64,000 nucleotides of DNA from Methylophilus aquaticus (GCF_030769565.1 NZ_JAVCAP010000004.1:62001-126000), one strand, 5' to 3'. Positions 1-9,920 are shown, numbered from the stretch's first letter. Notes: generated by a model not told the origin, from the letters alone. Translations and numbers: made by a program.

Positions 1-999
1 CCCGGCGGAAATGCTGTCACCAATGATATGAATGTCCGGATGTGCACTGGAAGCATACGTCACAAAATCGACCTCGCACCAGCGCTGATCGACATTGTTT
101 AAGCCTGCCGATTGTGCAATTTTGCCAGCCAGTTGCGGCGGAATCACATTCAGCACATCTGCCTGCACCTGTTCAAAATCTGTTTTAACTGTCTTTTTGA
201 CAGGATCCAGCAAGATAATTTCACTGTTATTGTGGTACTCAATGAGGCCGTCATACTGATTTTTGAAGCTTTGCAGAAACAGCCCTTTTTTTGAGGTGAT
301 ATCCGGATTGGCATCCAGAATAATCACTTTGCTGCGTGGTTTTGCCTGTTTGAAATAATGTGCCACCTGGCAAGCGCGTTCATAAGGGCCGGGCGGGCAG
401 CGGTAAGGGCCTCTGGGAATGGTCATGACAAAATTGCCGCCATCAGGCATGCTTTCCAGTTGCTGGCGCAGTTGCAGTGTTTGCTTGCCTGCTTTCCATG
501 CGTGCGGAATATCCGCGACTGGTATCGCCATACCAGGAATATGGCTGTAATCAAAGTCTACGCCTGGCGCCAGGATCAGTTTGTCATAAGCCAGCGTTCC
601 CCGGCTTAATTGTAATTGCCTGTTCTGCACGTCAATGGCGATCGCGCTGTCTTTTACCCAGTTTATCCCATGACGCTTTCTAGCCGTTTGGTACGAAAAA
701 CTCAGGTCATCCAGTGTTTTGCTGCCACCCAGTACCAGGTTGCTTTGCGGGCAGGAAACGAATTGGGAATTGGGTTCTACGAGGGTGACAGCAATATTGC
801 CACCACTCCAGTCACGCAGATACTTGGCTGCAGTCAATCCGGCAAAGCCTGCACCAATCACGACCACATGCCCCAGTGGCGGCCTGCTTGCGCGACCAAA
901 GGCGGGGAGTCCGGCAAAGGCCAGTCCACCATAAATCACTGCGCGGACAAATTGTCTGCGGGATGCAGCGGAAAGATTATGTTGCGGGAATTCACGCAT
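1..999 (-). CDS. Flavocytochrome c / sulfide dehydrogenase flavoprotein subunit (FccB-like), 3' end cut by window edge
   Basis: FAD-dependent periplasmic oxidoreductase of the FccB / sulfide:quinone reductase family; it would pass electrons from sulfide or a similar donor to the partner cytochrome. The frame is open from ATG 999 to base 1 (333 codons). The N-terminus has SRRQFVRA followed by a hydrophobic stretch, a Tat-like signal. A Rossmann FAD motif follows (VVVIGAGFAGLTAA, near residue 47). A conserved SCPQSN segment comes next, and HIIGDSISAG near the edge matches the second FAD-binding motif. The start codon overlaps the stop of the upstream cytochrome gene by one base (TAATG), so the two are translationally coupled. 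The C-terminus is outside the window. The family is clear; the true donor cannot be told from sequence. Confidence 0.85.
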   Translation of the reverse strand, partial: MREFPQHNLSAASRRQFVRAVIYGGLAFAGLPAFGRASRPPLGHVVVIGAGFAGLTAAKYLRDWSGGNIAVTLVEPNSQFVSCPQSNLVLGGSKTLDDLSFSYQTARKRHGINWVKDSAIAIDVQNRQLQLSRGTLAYDKLILAPGVDFDYSHIPGMAIPVADIPHAWKAGKQTLQLRQQLESMPDGGNFVMTIPRGPYRCPPGPYERACQVAHYFKQAKPRSKVIILDANPDITSKKGLFLQSFKNQYDGLIEYHNNSEIILLDPVKKTVKTDFEQVQADVLNVIPPQLAGKIAQSAGLNNVDQRWCEVDFVTYASSAHPDIHIIGDSISAG

Positions 1000-1349
1000 T
1001 ATTGTGCTCCCTGAAAGGTTTGATGCGGCAACGGAGTTGGTGTGCGCCGTGGTTGTGCTGCAAAATAGGAGGCCAATGCCGAAATCTCGTCATTGGTCAA
1101 TCCTTTGGCATGATGGTGCATCACGGTCGATGGTACAGATCCATCTTTAAAGCCTTGCATGCGCTGGATAAAATAATCCTGGTTCAACGCGGCCAGGGTG
1201 GGGGTGACGCCCATGCTGTTTCCTTGTGGGCCGTGGCAGGCAGCACAGGAGGCTGCCAGTGGTATGGCTGGATCGATTGCGTAACAGATATTCGAGCCAA
1301 GCAGCATGCATAAAAGGCTCCATGCAGTGGCTTTAAAGTGACTTTTCAT
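999..1349 (-). CDS. Small periplasmic class I cytochrome c (FccA-like partner)
   Basis: Single-haem c-type cytochrome of 116 aa, the probable electron acceptor for the flavoprotein encoded next. A signal peptide (about residues 1-24, ending CYA) is followed by the haem motif CAACH near residue 34. A methionine in the STVMHHH segment, near residue 77, is the likely sixth ligand, though this is only inferred from spacing. Length fits the monohaem FccA group. A purine-rich GGGGAAGAG lies directly before the ATG. The gene is first of a two-gene operon with the FccB-like flavoprotein, with a one-base overlap. Other small cytochromes c553/c5 have the same layout; the neighbour is what points to FccA. 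Confidence 0.85.
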   Translation of the reverse strand: MKSHFKATAWSLLCMLLGSNICYAIDPAIPLAASCAACHGPQGNSMGVTPTLAALNQDYFIQRMQGFKDGSVPSTVMHHHAKGLTNDEISALASYFAAQPRRTPTPLPHQTFQGAQ

Positions 1350-1489
1350 CTCTTCCCCCGAAAGTTGTAAACCAACCTGAATGATGTTTGTATTTTAAAG
1401 CCGGTTTGATAAAAGTGTGTGACCATCGTTACATAGTGGACACAATACTGGCTTGAGCTTTGTAAGTGACCATCTTGTGATCCTCACAT

Positions 1490-1519
1490 AAAAAAACGGC
1501 CATGCATTGCATGACCGTT
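1490..1519 (-). terminator. Rho-independent terminator after the ankyrin gene
   Basis: On the minus strand a hairpin with arms AACGGTCATGC and GCATGGCCGTT (one mismatch, 3-base loop) is followed by a run of seven T. It lies 29 bases beyond the ankyrin-protein stop codon. Confidence 0.8.
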
Positions 1520-1547
1520 CTGATTCAGTGCACTTCGATAGCTACGC

Positions 1548-2033
1548 TTAGAAGCATTTTTCTTCCTGGCAGCCATCATCTTTGGTGCCCAGTTGTGTCA
1601 ACAGATCCACCATAGGCTGATTTTTCTCTTCTTTAAAGTAACGCATCAGAGAAACGTTACCTTTCAGCTTTTTATTGACATCAGCACCAATGGAGGCCAG
1701 ATATTTCATGGTAGCCGTGTCGCCAATAAACGCCGCCATATGAAAAGCGGTGTTGTTGCTGGCAGGATGCACATAGTCTTTGTCAGCGCCTTTGGAAATC
1801 AGATATTTCACAACATCCAGACGCCCTTTGGAGGCTGCCATTTGCAGTGGCTCCCACGCGAAAAATTTCTGATTCACCAGTGACGGTTCTGCCTCTACAA
1901 ACTTTTTAACGACTTTGACATTGCCACCTGTCAGTGCTTCGGTAAACTCCATGTAATCCTCATCACTCAGAGCAAAAGCCTGTAAAGCGAATGACAGGGA
2001 AAATAAGGCCAGTAAAACTTTAATCGATTTCAT
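1548..2033 (-). CDS. Secreted ankyrin-repeat protein
   Basis: Exported protein of 161 aa. The signal peptide (MKSIKVLLALF to QAFA, about 20 residues) is followed by about three ankyrin repeats, seen as EPLQMAASKGRLDVVKYLI, NNTAFHMAAFIGDTATMKYL and a weaker last copy. Such repeats bind proteins; the partner is unknown. Two cysteines sit at the end (CQEEKCF). The ATG at 2033 is preferred because GGAG lies five bases before it; an ATG 15 bases further upstream has no ribosome site. The gene has its own terminator and no obvious operon partner, since purL lies upstream on the same strand but is separated by 72 bases. Confidence 0.8.
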   Translation of the reverse strand: MKSIKVLLALFSLSFALQAFALSDEDYMEFTEALTGGNVKVVKKFVEAEPSLVNQKFFAWEPLQMAASKGRLDVVKYLISKGADKDYVHPASNNTAFHMAAFIGDTATMKYLASIGADVNKKLKGNVSLMRYFKEEKNQPMVDLLTQLGTKDDGCQEEKCF

Positions 2034-2105
2034 AATTTCTCCAAACACCTGATTTTAATTTTATCCGGACTTGTGTATCTTGCCCGGATCGTTTCGTTTT
2101 AAATC

Positions 2106-5100
2106 TTAAGCGACAAACTTGCGTGCGTTGCGGAACATACGCATCCATGGACCATCCTCTTGCCAGTCGTCTGGTCGCCATGAATGCTGAACCGCTCTGA
2201 ACACCCGTTCAGGGTGCGGCATCATGATGCTGAACCGGCCATCCTGCGTGGTGAATCCGGTGAGCCCTTGTGGTGAACCATTCGGGTTAAACGGGTACAC
2301 TTCAGTAGGTGTTGAGGCATGATCAATATACCGCACTGTAGCCAATTGCTGTTTTAGCACACTTGTGACAGCATTAGCATCAGTAAATTCCGTAAAACCT
2401 TCACCATGGGCCACTGCAATCGGCATACGGCTACCTGCCATGCCTTCAAAAAAGATCGAAGGAGACGGCAAAATTTCAACCAGTGCGACACGCGCTTCGA
2501 ACTGCTCGGACTTGTTGCGTACAAAGTGCGGCCAGTGTTCGGCGCCTGGAATGATGCTGTGCAGGTTGCTCATCATCTGGCAACCATTACACACGCCAAG
2601 TGCAAAGGTGTCTGCGCGGTTGAAGAATGTGCTGAATGCATCACGTGCGCGGCTGTTGAATAAAATGGATTTTGCCCAGCCTTCGCCAGCGCCTAGCACG
2701 TCGCCATACGAGAAGCCACCACAAGCCACCAGGCCTGCAAAGTCCTGCAGCGAAACGCGACCACTGATGATGTCGCTCATATGGACATCGACACTGTTAA
2801 AGCCTGCGCGGTCAAACGCTGCCGCCATTTCGGTTTGCCCGTTGACACCCTGCTCGCGTAACACTGCCATGTTGGGACGTTTACCCGAGTTGATGTAAGG
2901 TGCTGCAATATTGTCGTTGAGGTCAAATGTCAGCTTGGCGTGCAAGCCGGTATCATCGGCATTCAGGAGTCGGTCATATTCCTGTTGCGCGCACAGCGGG
3001 TTGTCGCGCAGGCTTTGCATGCGGTAAGTGGTTTCTGACCATAGGCGATGCAACGCGATGCGTGAAGCCTGATAGCGGGTGTTGCCATGGCTGATGTGAA
3101 TGTCCTGACCATCATTGACCTTGGCAATGCGGTGGACGCATGGCCCCAGTGTGGTGGACAGTGCGTCTGCAATGTTCGCTGCATCACTGGCGCGTACCTG
3201 AATGACGGCACCGAGCTCTTCATTGAACAGCACGGAAAGCGTGTCGCCGGACAGGGAAGTCAGCGCGACATCCAGCCCGCAGTGGCCAGAAAACGCCATT
3301 TCTGCAAGCGTGGCAAACAAGCCGCCGTCCGAACGGTCATGGTAGGCCAGCAGTTTGCCCTCGCTGTTAAACTGTTGTATCGCCGCGAAGAAGGCCTTGA
3401 GTTGCGCTGGCTGGTCTACATCAGGCACCTGATTGCCCAGCTGGCTGTAGACTTGAGCGAGCGATGAGCCGCCCATGCGGTTTTGGCCGTTGCCCAGATC
3501 AATCAGGATCAGTTCGGTGTCGCCCAGGTCCGTGCGTAATTGCGGCGTGAGCGTTTTACGGACATCCGGCGTATTGGCAAACGCTGAAATCACTAGCGAA
3601 ATGGGCGCTGTCACTGCCTTGTTTTCGCCATTTTCCTGCCAGACGGTTTTCATGCTCATCGAGTCTTTGCCGACCGGGATGCTGATGCCCAGTGCCGGGC
3701 ACAGTTCCATGCCAACGGTTTTCACTGTTTCGTACAAGGCGGCATCTTCGCCGGGGTGGCCCGCTGGGGCCATCCAGTTGGCGGAGAGTTTTAAATTACC
3801 GATGTCGCTGATGCGGGCTGCGGCAATATTGGTGATCGCTTCGCCAATCGCCATGCGGCCAGAAGCGGGCGCATCAATCAGCGCCAGCGGTGCTTTTTCG
3901 CCAATGGCAAACGCTTCGCCGATATTGGTTTCAAAACCGGCACAGGTCACGGCCACATCACTCACTGGCACTTGCCATGGCCCGACCATCTGGTCACGCG
4001 CAATCAATCCGGTCACACTGCGGTCACCAATCGTGATTAAAAAGGTCTTGTCAGCGACGCCTGGCAGGCGCAGTACGCGGGCGACTGCATCCTGCAGATC
4101 AATCTTGCTGGAATCGAACGCCTGCAAGTGTTTGCTGGTAGATTTCACATCACGCAGCATTTTTGGCGGTTTGCCCAGCAGGACGGATAACTCCATATCC
4201 ACCGGATGATTCTCAAAATGGCGATCGGCCACGGTCAGGTGGCGCGCTTCGGTCGCAATACCGACGACTGCAAACGGACAGCGCTCACGCGCACAGATGG
4301 CTTCAAACAAGGGTAATTGGTCTTGTGTCACCGCGAGCACGTAACGCTCTTGCGCTTCGTTGCTCCACAGTTCACGCGGGCTCATGCCCGGTTCTTCGTT
4401 ATGCACATCACGCAACTGGAACACGGCGCCGACTTTGGCATCATTCACCAGTTCAGGGAAGGCGTTGGAAATCCCGCCCGCGCCGACGTCATGGATGCTT
4501 ACGATTGGGTTTTTGTCGCCCAGTTGCCAGCAGCGGTCGATGACCTCCTGTGCCCGGCGTTGCAGTTCGGGGTTGCCGCGTTGTACCGAGTCAAAGTCCA
4601 GATTTTCGGTATTGGCACCAGTGTCCATACTGGAGGCGGCACCACCACCCAGGCCAATCAGCATGGCCGGGCCGCCCAGTTGAATCAGGGCAGCACCTGG
4701 CGGGATGCTGTGTTTAAAGCTGTGGCTGTCAGAAATATTGCCCACACCCCCTGCCAGCATGATCGGCTTGTGGTAGCCACGCACTTCGGTGTTGCCGTCG
4801 GCTGCGGGTGCTTCCAGTTCAAAAGTGCGGAAGTAGCCGGCAATATTGGGGCGGCCAAACTCGTTGTTATAGGCAGCGCCACCCAGTGGACCGTCAATCA
4901 TGATTTGCAGCGGACTGGCGATACGGCCAGGTTTACCGTAGGAGGTTTCCCAGGGTTGTGTAAAGTCAGGCAGGTTGAGGTTGGAGACCGAAAAACCGGT
5001 CAAGCCTGCTTTTGGCTTGGAGCCGATGCCGGTCGCTCCTTCGTCACGGATTTCACCACCGGCACCGGTCGCCGCCCCGGCAAACGGTGAAATCGCCGTC

Positions 5101-6017
5101 GGGTGGTTATGTGTTTCTACCTTCATCAGGTAATGCATGTCGTCTTCGACAAACTGGTAGCTGTGATCAGGCGCCGGGTAAAAGCGTTTGGTTTTCTGGC
5201 CCTGCACAATCGAACTGTTGTCAGAGTACGCCACTACGGTGGTGCCTGGATTAAGCTTGTGCGTGTTGCGGATCATATTGAACAGCGACAACTCTTGCTG
5301 AACGCCGTCAATCACCCAGTCTGCATTAAAAATCTTGTGGCGGCAGTGTTCAGAATTGGCCTGGGCAAACATCATCAACTCAACGTCGGTCGGGTTGCGG
5401 CCCATTTTGACGTAATTCTCCAGCAGATAATCGACTTCGTCCGGGGAGAGCGCCAGCCCCATGTCACTGTTGGCGGCTTCCAGTGCTGCTTTGCCACCCG
5501 CCAGAATGTCCACGCTGGACAAGGGCTTGGGATCCGCATGATGGTAAAGTTTTTCGGCGTCAGCCAGAACGGGGACGATGGTTTCTGTCATGCGGTCGTG
5601 AATGGCTGTGCGCAATGCCTTTTTTTCTGCCGTGCTTAACGGTTGACCGCTGTGGGTCGTCACATAATAAGCAATCCCGCGTTCAAGTCGCAACAGATTT
5701 TCTAGCCCGCAATTGTGTGCAATATCCGTCGCGCGAGAAGCCCAGGGTGAAATCGTCCCAATGCGCGGAATCACCAAAAACAACTCACCTTGTGGTGATT
5801 CATGACCGGTTTTGGGACCGTATGTCAGAATTTGCTGTAGCGTATTTTTTGTCCTGCTATCCAGTGCCTGCTCGCTAAAAGCAAAGTGCACAAATTCAGT
5901 CGCAATGTGCGCGATATCGGGCGCCGTTTGTTTGAGGGTGCTGTAGAGTTTGTCTAAACGGAATTGCGATAATGCGGCACTGCCACGCAGACTGAGGAAA
6001 TGGGCTTGACTAGACAT
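2106..6017 (-). CDS. purL: Phosphoribosylformylglycinamidine synthase (PurL, large single-chain form)
   Basis: Catalyses the ATP- and glutamine-dependent conversion of FGAR to FGAM, the fourth step of purine synthesis, in the cytoplasm. At 1303 aa it is the fused type of Gram-negative bacteria: an N-terminal PurS-like domain, a linker, two AIRS-type ATP-binding halves ([13 protein letters not shown] near residue 302; [16 protein letters not shown] near 520) and a C-terminal glutaminase. The glutaminase nucleophile is in [12 protein letters not shown] near residue 1152, and the His/Glu pair is in MMPHPERVF near 1270. It is transcribed alone. All expected regions are present and the length is normal. 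Confidence 0.98.
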   Translation of the reverse strand: MSSQAHFLSLRGSAALSQFRLDKLYSTLKQTAPDIAHIATEFVHFAFSEQALDSRTKNTLQQILTYGPKTGHESPQGELFLVIPRIGTISPWASRATDIAHNCGLENLLRLERGIAYYVTTHSGQPLSTAEKKALRTAIHDRMTETIVPVLADAEKLYHHADPKPLSSVDILAGGKAALEAANSDMGLALSPDEVDYLLENYVKMGRNPTDVELMMFAQANSEHCRHKIFNADWVIDGVQQELSLFNMIRNTHKLNPGTTVVAYSDNSSIVQGQKTKRFYPAPDHSYQFVEDDMHYLMKVETHNHPTAISPFAGAATGAGGEIRDEGATGIGSKPKAGLTGFSVSNLNLPDFTQPWETSYGKPGRIASPLQIMIDGPLGGAAYNNEFGRPNIAGYFRTFELEAPAADGNTEVRGYHKPIMLAGGVGNISDSHSFKHSIPPGAALIQLGGPAMLIGLGGGAASSMDTGANTENLDFDSVQRGNPELQRRAQEVIDRCWQLGDKNPIVSIHDVGAGGISNAFPELVNDAKVGAVFQLRDVHNEEPGMSPRELWSNEAQERYVLAVTQDQLPLFEAICARERCPFAVVGIATEARHLTVADRHFENHPVDMELSVLLGKPPKMLRDVKSTSKHLQAFDSSKIDLQDAVARVLRLPGVADKTFLITIGDRSVTGLIARDQMVGPWQVPVSDVAVTCAGFETNIGEAFAIGEKAPLALIDAPASGRMAIGEAITNIAAARISDIGNLKLSANWMAPAGHPGEDAALYETVKTVGMELCPALGISIPVGKDSMSMKTVWQENGENKAVTAPISLVISAFANTPDVRKTLTPQLRTDLGDTELILIDLGNGQNRMGGSSLAQVYSQLGNQVPDVDQPAQLKAFFAAIQQFNSEGKLLAYHDRSDGGLFATLAEMAFSGHCGLDVALTSLSGDTLSVLFNEELGAVIQVRASDAANIADALSTTLGPCVHRIAKVNDGQDIHISHGNTRYQASRIALHRLWSETTYRMQSLRDNPLCAQQEYDRLLNADDTGLHAKLTFDLNDNIAAPYINSGKRPNMAVLREQGVNGQTEMAAAFDRAGFNSVDVHMSDIISGRVSLQDFAGLVACGGFSYGDVLGAGEGWAKSILFNSRARDAFSTFFNRADTFALGVCNGCQMMSNLHSIIPGAEHWPHFVRNKSEQFEARVALVEILPSPSIFFEGMAGSRMPIAVAHGEGFTEFTDANAVTSVLKQQLATVRYIDHASTPTEVYPFNPNGSPQGLTGFTTQDGRFSIMMPHPERVFRAVQHSWRPDDWQEDGPWMRMFRNARKFVA

Positions 6018-6118
6018 GAGGCGATTGGATTTTTAATGAAAATTCAAACCATTATTTTAGCAGAAACCGAGGTGAAACGCCTTAGCTGTTCTACAGAAGC
6101 TGTGCTATGAAGGCTAAA

Positions 6119-6145
6119 GTAAAACAGCAGCCCTTGAGCTGCTGT
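6119..6145 (-). terminator. Hairpin terminator after the PepSY gene
   Basis: Eight-base perfect stem ACAGCAGC/GCTGCTGT with a six-base loop, read on the minus strand and followed by TTTTAC. The short T run makes it a modest intrinsic terminator. It lies 17 bases past the stop codon. Confidence 0.6.
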
Positions 6146-6161
6146 CCAGTTTTAGAATTAA

Positions 6162-6671
6162 TCAGTCTTTGCCAATTTCGTATACTTCTTCTTCGGTCTC
6201 GCCTATTTTACCTGTCACAGCATCCACTTCGACTTCGATTTCCTTGCCATTGGCTTGTTTGATGTCGAATTCGTAAACAGGATTACCGTTTTCAAGCTCG
6301 TATTCTATGCTTTCAATGTCGCCAGGAAACTTGTCCAGTGCAGTTTTCTTGGCTTGCTCCATGGTGACTTTGGCCTTGGATTTAAATTCCTCGCTATTGG
6401 GGTCTACATCGAGTTCTTCTTCGTATACTTTTCCGGTCTTGGCCTCACACTCGACCTCCCATTCTTTACCATCGGTCCCCACGATATCAAACTCATAAAT
6501 GGCTCCGCGCCCTTTTTCGATTTCGGCTTCCAGTGACACGACCTTGCCGGGATGTTTGGCCAGCGCCGCGTTCATGCATTTTTCCATCTGACCATTGTGG
6601 CCATGGTTATTGGCAAGAGCAGCAGTACTTAACAGCGTGGTGATTGCAATGAACAGTAGTTTTGCTTGCAT
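6162..6671 (-). CDS. Exported acidic protein with two PepSY domains (LanPepSY-like)
   Basis: Periplasmic protein of 169 aa: signal peptide to about A20, a His-containing linker (NNHGHNG), then two tandem PepSY units (about residues 29-83 and 100-156). The units share the pattern YEFDI-x5/6-GKExEVExxAxTGK, so they look like an internal duplication. The mature part is very rich in Glu and Asp. A protein of this type, LanPepSY, is known from the methylotroph Methylobacillus flagellatus to bind lanthanides. By analogy this one may bind lanthanide or calcium ions; that is inference. CAGGAGA seven bases before the ATG supports the start. It lies next to feoAB but has its own promoter and terminator. 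Confidence 0.75.
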   Translation of the reverse strand: MQAKLLFIAITTLLSTAALANNHGHNGQMEKCMNAALAKHPGKVVSLEAEIEKGRGAIYEFDIVGTDGKEWEVECEAKTGKVYEEELDVDPNSEEFKSKAKVTMEQAKKTALDKFPGDIESIEYELENGNPVYEFDIKQANGKEIEVEVDAVTGKIGETEEEVYEIGKD

Positions 6672-6707
6672 GACATAATCTCCTGACGGGTTGTGAATAT
6701 CTCACTT

Positions 6708-6736
6708 ATTATAATGGCATAAATTCCCGATAAATG
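6708..6736 (-). promoter_or_regulatory. Sigma-70-type promoter of the PepSY gene
   Basis: Minus-strand TATAAT (6708-6713) is a perfect -10. A weak -35, CATTTA (6731-6736), lies 17 bases upstream. The -10 is 36 bases before the start codon. Confidence 0.5.
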
Positions 6737-6932
6737 CTTTTGAGCAGCATCAAGTGTGTCATGTAGGCTCGGCTTGGCATGCAGTAATATCCCTCTCGAT
6801 CAGTCGCCTGGCTCTGCACCTGTGATGCTTTTTCAGGCGGCTTGCAAATCGAGCGCTGGCTATGTGCTCCAGGTTTGTATGCGTTAGTACTTGTTAAATG
6901 TGCTGCATTGCAGAAGATGGTATTGGGTGTTT

Positions 6933-8723
6933 TTAATATCCCAGTGCACGTGCAGTCTGATAGAAAATAAAACTGATCACCCAGGCCAATCCTAGCGACC
7001 ATATCAGTGAGAGCCACATAAAACCTGCGCTCTTGCCTTCGGATTTGAGTGTGGCGATGGTGGACAGGCAGGGTGTGTAAATCAGTGTGAACAGCATAAA
7101 GCTCATGCCTTGCACCCAATCGATGTGCATGGCGATTTGCTGGGTTAATGCATCACCCTGCAATCCGTAAATCACCGCCAATGAACCGACGACGATTTCT
7201 TTGGCAACAAAGCCAAAAATCAGTGCAATCGCCAATTGTGTATCGATGCCTATTGGATCAAGCACGGGGGCAAAGAAGCGTCCGATACTGCCTGCCCATG
7301 TTTCCGGGCTCGCGGGTACGGCATCCATGGGCAGGTGGGTCAGCAGCCAGACCATGACGACCCCTATCACGATAAACTTGGTGGCGCGTTGCAGGAAATG
7401 TTTCACCTCTTGCCAGCCACGCAGCCAGATTTGTCTGGGGGTCGGAAAGCGATAAGGCGGCAGTTCAAGTACGAAAGGTTCGTGGCTTTTGAATTTTCCC
7501 TTGAACAGGATAGCGGTGAGAAAAATGGTGCCAAAGCTGACCATGTAGAGCGAGAACATGACGAGTGCGGCCTGCGAGGGGGCAAACAGAATGGCAATCA
7601 TAAATAAAAACACTTGTAGTCGTGCCGAGCACAGTGAAAGCGGGATGACCAGCATCGTCAATAAACGCATGGGGCGGCTGCGCATAACGCGTGTGCCCAT
7701 CAGTGCTGGCACATTGCAACCAAAGCCCATCAGCACCATGACAAAGCCGCGTCCATCCAGCCCCATTTTTGCCATGATGGTGTCCATCAGGAAGGCTGCA
7801 CGAGACAGATAGCCACTGTCTTCGACCATGCTCATGACCAGAAAGAACAGCACAATAATAGGCACAAAAGCCGCTACGGTACTAAAGCCGGTATACAAGC
7901 CGTCTAACAGCAAGCCGTTTAGCCAGGCAGGTAAACTGGCAAGCACAGGTTCAAGTATTGCACTTCGCAAGGTGTCAAAGAACCACGCCATGCCTTCTTG
8001 CAGCGGGGCGCCTATGGTAAAAATAAACTGAAATAGCAAAAAAATGGACGCAAAGAATAGCGGTAGCCCTAGCCATGGATGAAGCAACACTCGGTCAATC
8101 CGGTCTGTGGTCGCATCATTTAATTGCAAGGGCATCTGTACCGTGCTTTCAACAATCTGGTGCATTTCCTGTTCAATCTGGTTATCTGCTTCCAGTTTGC
8201 TGGCAATTAACTGTGGTTGTGATGGCGATGGGTGCTCGGCAATCGTCTTTGCGGCGAGCTGAAGTGCCTGCTGGCAGCCGCTACCATATTTTGCGCTGAT
8301 GGCGAGGACTGGCATGTTCAGTTGACGTCCCATGGCTTGTGTATCAATAGTGATGCCAGCGCGTTTTGCCTCATCTTCCATATTGAGTAGCAAGATAGCG
8401 GGTAAACCCAGGCTGCGAATTTGCAGGGCCAATGAAAGTTGCCGATCAATCTGTGCACCGTTCAGAATGATCATGGCTAAATCCACTTTGTGGTGGCTCA
8501 GGAAGTGCCTGACGACGTGCTCGTCATCAGAAAATCCATGTAAATCATATAGGCCAGGCAAGTCGACCAGTTCTGCAATATGCCCTCCCAACAGTATCTT
8601 GGCGCTCATCAGGTCTACCGTGATGCCCGGCCAGTTGCCAACGCGTGCAGAGGCGCCGCTCAAGCGATTAAACAGGGTAGATTTGCCCGTGTTGGGCATG
8701 CCAAGGAGGGCAACACGTTTCAT
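6933..8723 (-). CDS. feoB: Ferrous iron transporter FeoB (short form)
   Basis: Inner-membrane Fe(II) uptake protein of 596 aa. The N-terminal GTPase domain shows G1 GMPNTGKST (residues 8-16), G3 DLPG (54-57) and G4 NMED (114-117). The membrane part begins near residue 215 and carries the two Gate regions, including GFGCNVPALMGTRVMRS near residue 335 with the conserved cysteine. It is shorter than E. coli FeoB (about 770 aa): the cytosolic helical domain after the G domain is reduced and the C-terminal tail is lacking. The start overlaps the feoA stop as ATGA. The Fur-like site before feoA should control both genes. Confidence 0.93.
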   Translation of the reverse strand: MKRVALLGMPNTGKSTLFNRLSGASARVGNWPGITVDLMSAKILLGGHIAELVDLPGLYDLHGFSDDEHVVRHFLSHHKVDLAMIILNGAQIDRQLSLALQIRSLGLPAILLLNMEDEAKRAGITIDTQAMGRQLNMPVLAISAKYGSGCQQALQLAAKTIAEHPSPSQPQLIASKLEADNQIEQEMHQIVESTVQMPLQLNDATTDRIDRVLLHPWLGLPLFFASIFLLFQFIFTIGAPLQEGMAWFFDTLRSAILEPVLASLPAWLNGLLLDGLYTGFSTVAAFVPIIVLFFLVMSMVEDSGYLSRAAFLMDTIMAKMGLDGRGFVMVLMGFGCNVPALMGTRVMRSRPMRLLTMLVIPLSLCSARLQVFLFMIAILFAPSQAALVMFSLYMVSFGTIFLTAILFKGKFKSHEPFVLELPPYRFPTPRQIWLRGWQEVKHFLQRATKFIVIGVVMVWLLTHLPMDAVPASPETWAGSIGRFFAPVLDPIGIDTQLAIALIFGFVAKEIVVGSLAVIYGLQGDALTQQIAMHIDWVQGMSFMLFTLIYTPCLSTIATLKSEGKSAGFMWLSLIWSLGLAWVISFIFYQTARALGY

Positions 8724-8971
8724 ACAATTGGAGATTCGGGATGTTGTGGTGAGGGACGTAAGTGAATTGCACGTGCGTCATGGGTGCGGATGATGACATC
8801 TGTTGAACCAATGCGGACATGCAGTGGACCGTTAAACGCTGCTTGCCGGATCACTTGTAAATATTTTCCCGGTCGGAAACCTAATGCATTCAGTCGTTGA
8901 TAAAGTGCCTGGTCAGCTTCGATGCTGTCAATCACAGCAGATTCACCGGGGTTGAGACTGTTCAGTTGCAT
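8720..8971 (-). CDS. feoA: FeoA, SH3-like partner of FeoB
   Basis: Small cytoplasmic protein of 83 aa with the FeoA core (VIDSIEADQALYQRLNALGF, then RPGKYLQVIRQA and GPLHVRIGSTDVIIRTHDA). It is needed with FeoB for ferrous iron uptake. It is first in the feoAB operon and overlaps feoB by four bases. No clear ribosome site is visible before the ATG. A Fur-box-like sequence lies 22 bases upstream of the start codon. Confidence 0.93.
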   Translation of the reverse strand: MQLNSLNPGESAVIDSIEADQALYQRLNALGFRPGKYLQVIRQAAFNGPLHVRIGSTDVIIRTHDARAIHLRPSPQHPESPIV

Positions 8972-8992
8972 GAATGCATAGAATGATATGAA

Positions 8993-9007
8993 TGAGAATA
9001 GTTCTTA
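8993..9007 (-). promoter_or_regulatory. Fur-box-like operator of feoAB
   Basis: TGAGAATAGTTCTTA agrees with the 7-1-7 Fur motif TGATAATNATTATCA at 11 of 14 defined bases. It lies directly before feoA, where an iron-responsive repressor would act. Confidence 0.6.
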
Positions 9008-9063
9008 TTTTAGCTTAGAAAGTTGGCCTTGCGTAAAAAATACTTAGCATTGGTGCATTAAGC

Positions 9064-9091
9064 GTTAAAGCCAGCTTGCGCTGGCTTTAAC
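9064..9091 (-). terminator. Strong hairpin after the parvulin gene
   Basis: Perfect 12-bp stem (GTTAAAGCCAGC / GCTGGCTTTAAC) with a four-base loop, 20 bases beyond the parvulin stop. There is no long T run, so it may also act as an mRNA end-stabiliser. It separates this transcript from the feoAB promoter. Confidence 0.55.
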
Positions 9092-9110
9092 GGGACTTGC
9101 ATTTAAATGA

Positions 9111-9920
9111 TTATTTTTTCTCTATGCCAGTCACTTCAATTTTAGCTTTGTCTTTCAGGCTCAACATGTATTTTTCCAGTTTACGTTGCTGAAGTGTGCG
9201 CTCAATGCCATCTTTCACTTTGTCGTAAGCAGGTGCTTGCAGTGGGCGGGTGTCTACCAATTTAATGATATGCCAACCGAACTGTGATTGCACTGGTTCA
9301 GGTGTAGTGTCGCCTTTTTTCAGGGTGGTGAGCGCATCGGCAAAAGGTTTGACCATGCCAGCAGGGGAGAACCAGCCTAAATCACCGCCCTTGTCTTTAG
9401 AGCCTGGATCCAGCGACTTGTCCTTCGCCAGTTTGGCAAAGTCTGCACCTTTTTTCAGTTCGGCAATAATAGCTTTGGCTTCGGTATCGGTTTTAACCAG
9501 AATATGGCGTGCACTGTATTCTTTGTCGCCCAGTTCTTTTTTGTACTGCTCGTAGCCTTCTTTTTTCTCGGCCTCGGTCACCGGATTTTTCTTAATGAAG
9601 TCGGCCAAGAAGGCATTCACCAGTAATTTGCGGCGTGCCAATTCTTCGCTTGCAACAAAATCTGGTAACTTGTCAATCCCTGCTTTTTGCGCTTCCTGAT
9701 AAGCAAGCTCGGAGCCGACCAGTTCGTTAATGACGGCAGCCTTCATGTTGTCGTTGGCTTTTTGACCACTGCGTGCTTCAGCATCGCGCAGAATAAACTC
9801 TACCCACGATTTTTTGATAGGCTTGCCATTTACCGTGGCAAGCGCATCTGCGTCAGCTGCGTAAACATGTGGTAATGCGCTTAAGCAAGCTATTGCCAAC
9901 AAACACTTAATAAATTTCAT
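9111..9920 (-). CDS. Periplasmic parvulin-type peptidyl-prolyl isomerase (PpiC/PrsA-like)
   Basis: Folding helper for exported proteins, 269 aa. Signal peptide MKFIKCLLAIA to VYA, then a SurA-N-like helical region (ATVNGKPIKKSWVEFIL to ADFIKKNP). One rotamase domain follows (about residues 130-235), with ARHILVK, GGDLGWF, and SQFGWHIIKL. The ATG at 9920 is chosen because AAGGA precedes it and the signal peptide begins there; an in-frame ATG 60 bases upstream would spoil the signal. It is last of the yciB-yciI-bolA-ppiC group, an order common in betaproteobacteria. Confidence 0.92.
   Translation of the reverse strand: MKFIKCLLAIACLSALPHVYAADADALATVNGKPIKKSWVEFILRDAEARSGQKANDNMKAAVINELVGSELAYQEAQKAGIDKLPDFVASEELARRKLLVNAFLADFIKKNPVTEAEKKEGYEQYKKELGDKEYSARHILVKTDTEAKAIIAELKKGADFAKLAKDKSLDPGSKDKGGDLGWFSPAGMVKPFADALTTLKKGDTTPEPVQSQFGWHIIKLVDTRPLQAPAYDKVKDGIERTLQQRKLEKYMLSLKDKAKIEVTGIEKK

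Noticed and set aside
4317-5090. Open frame of 257 codons opposite purL
   Set aside because: Fully antisense to purL; composition and lack of domains mark it as a shadow. The same holds for several others across purL.
6709-7119. Open frame overlapping the feoB 3' end and running into the gap, considered as feoC
   Set aside because: Its sequence has no FeoC winged-helix pattern, overlaps feoB in another frame and has no ribosome site.
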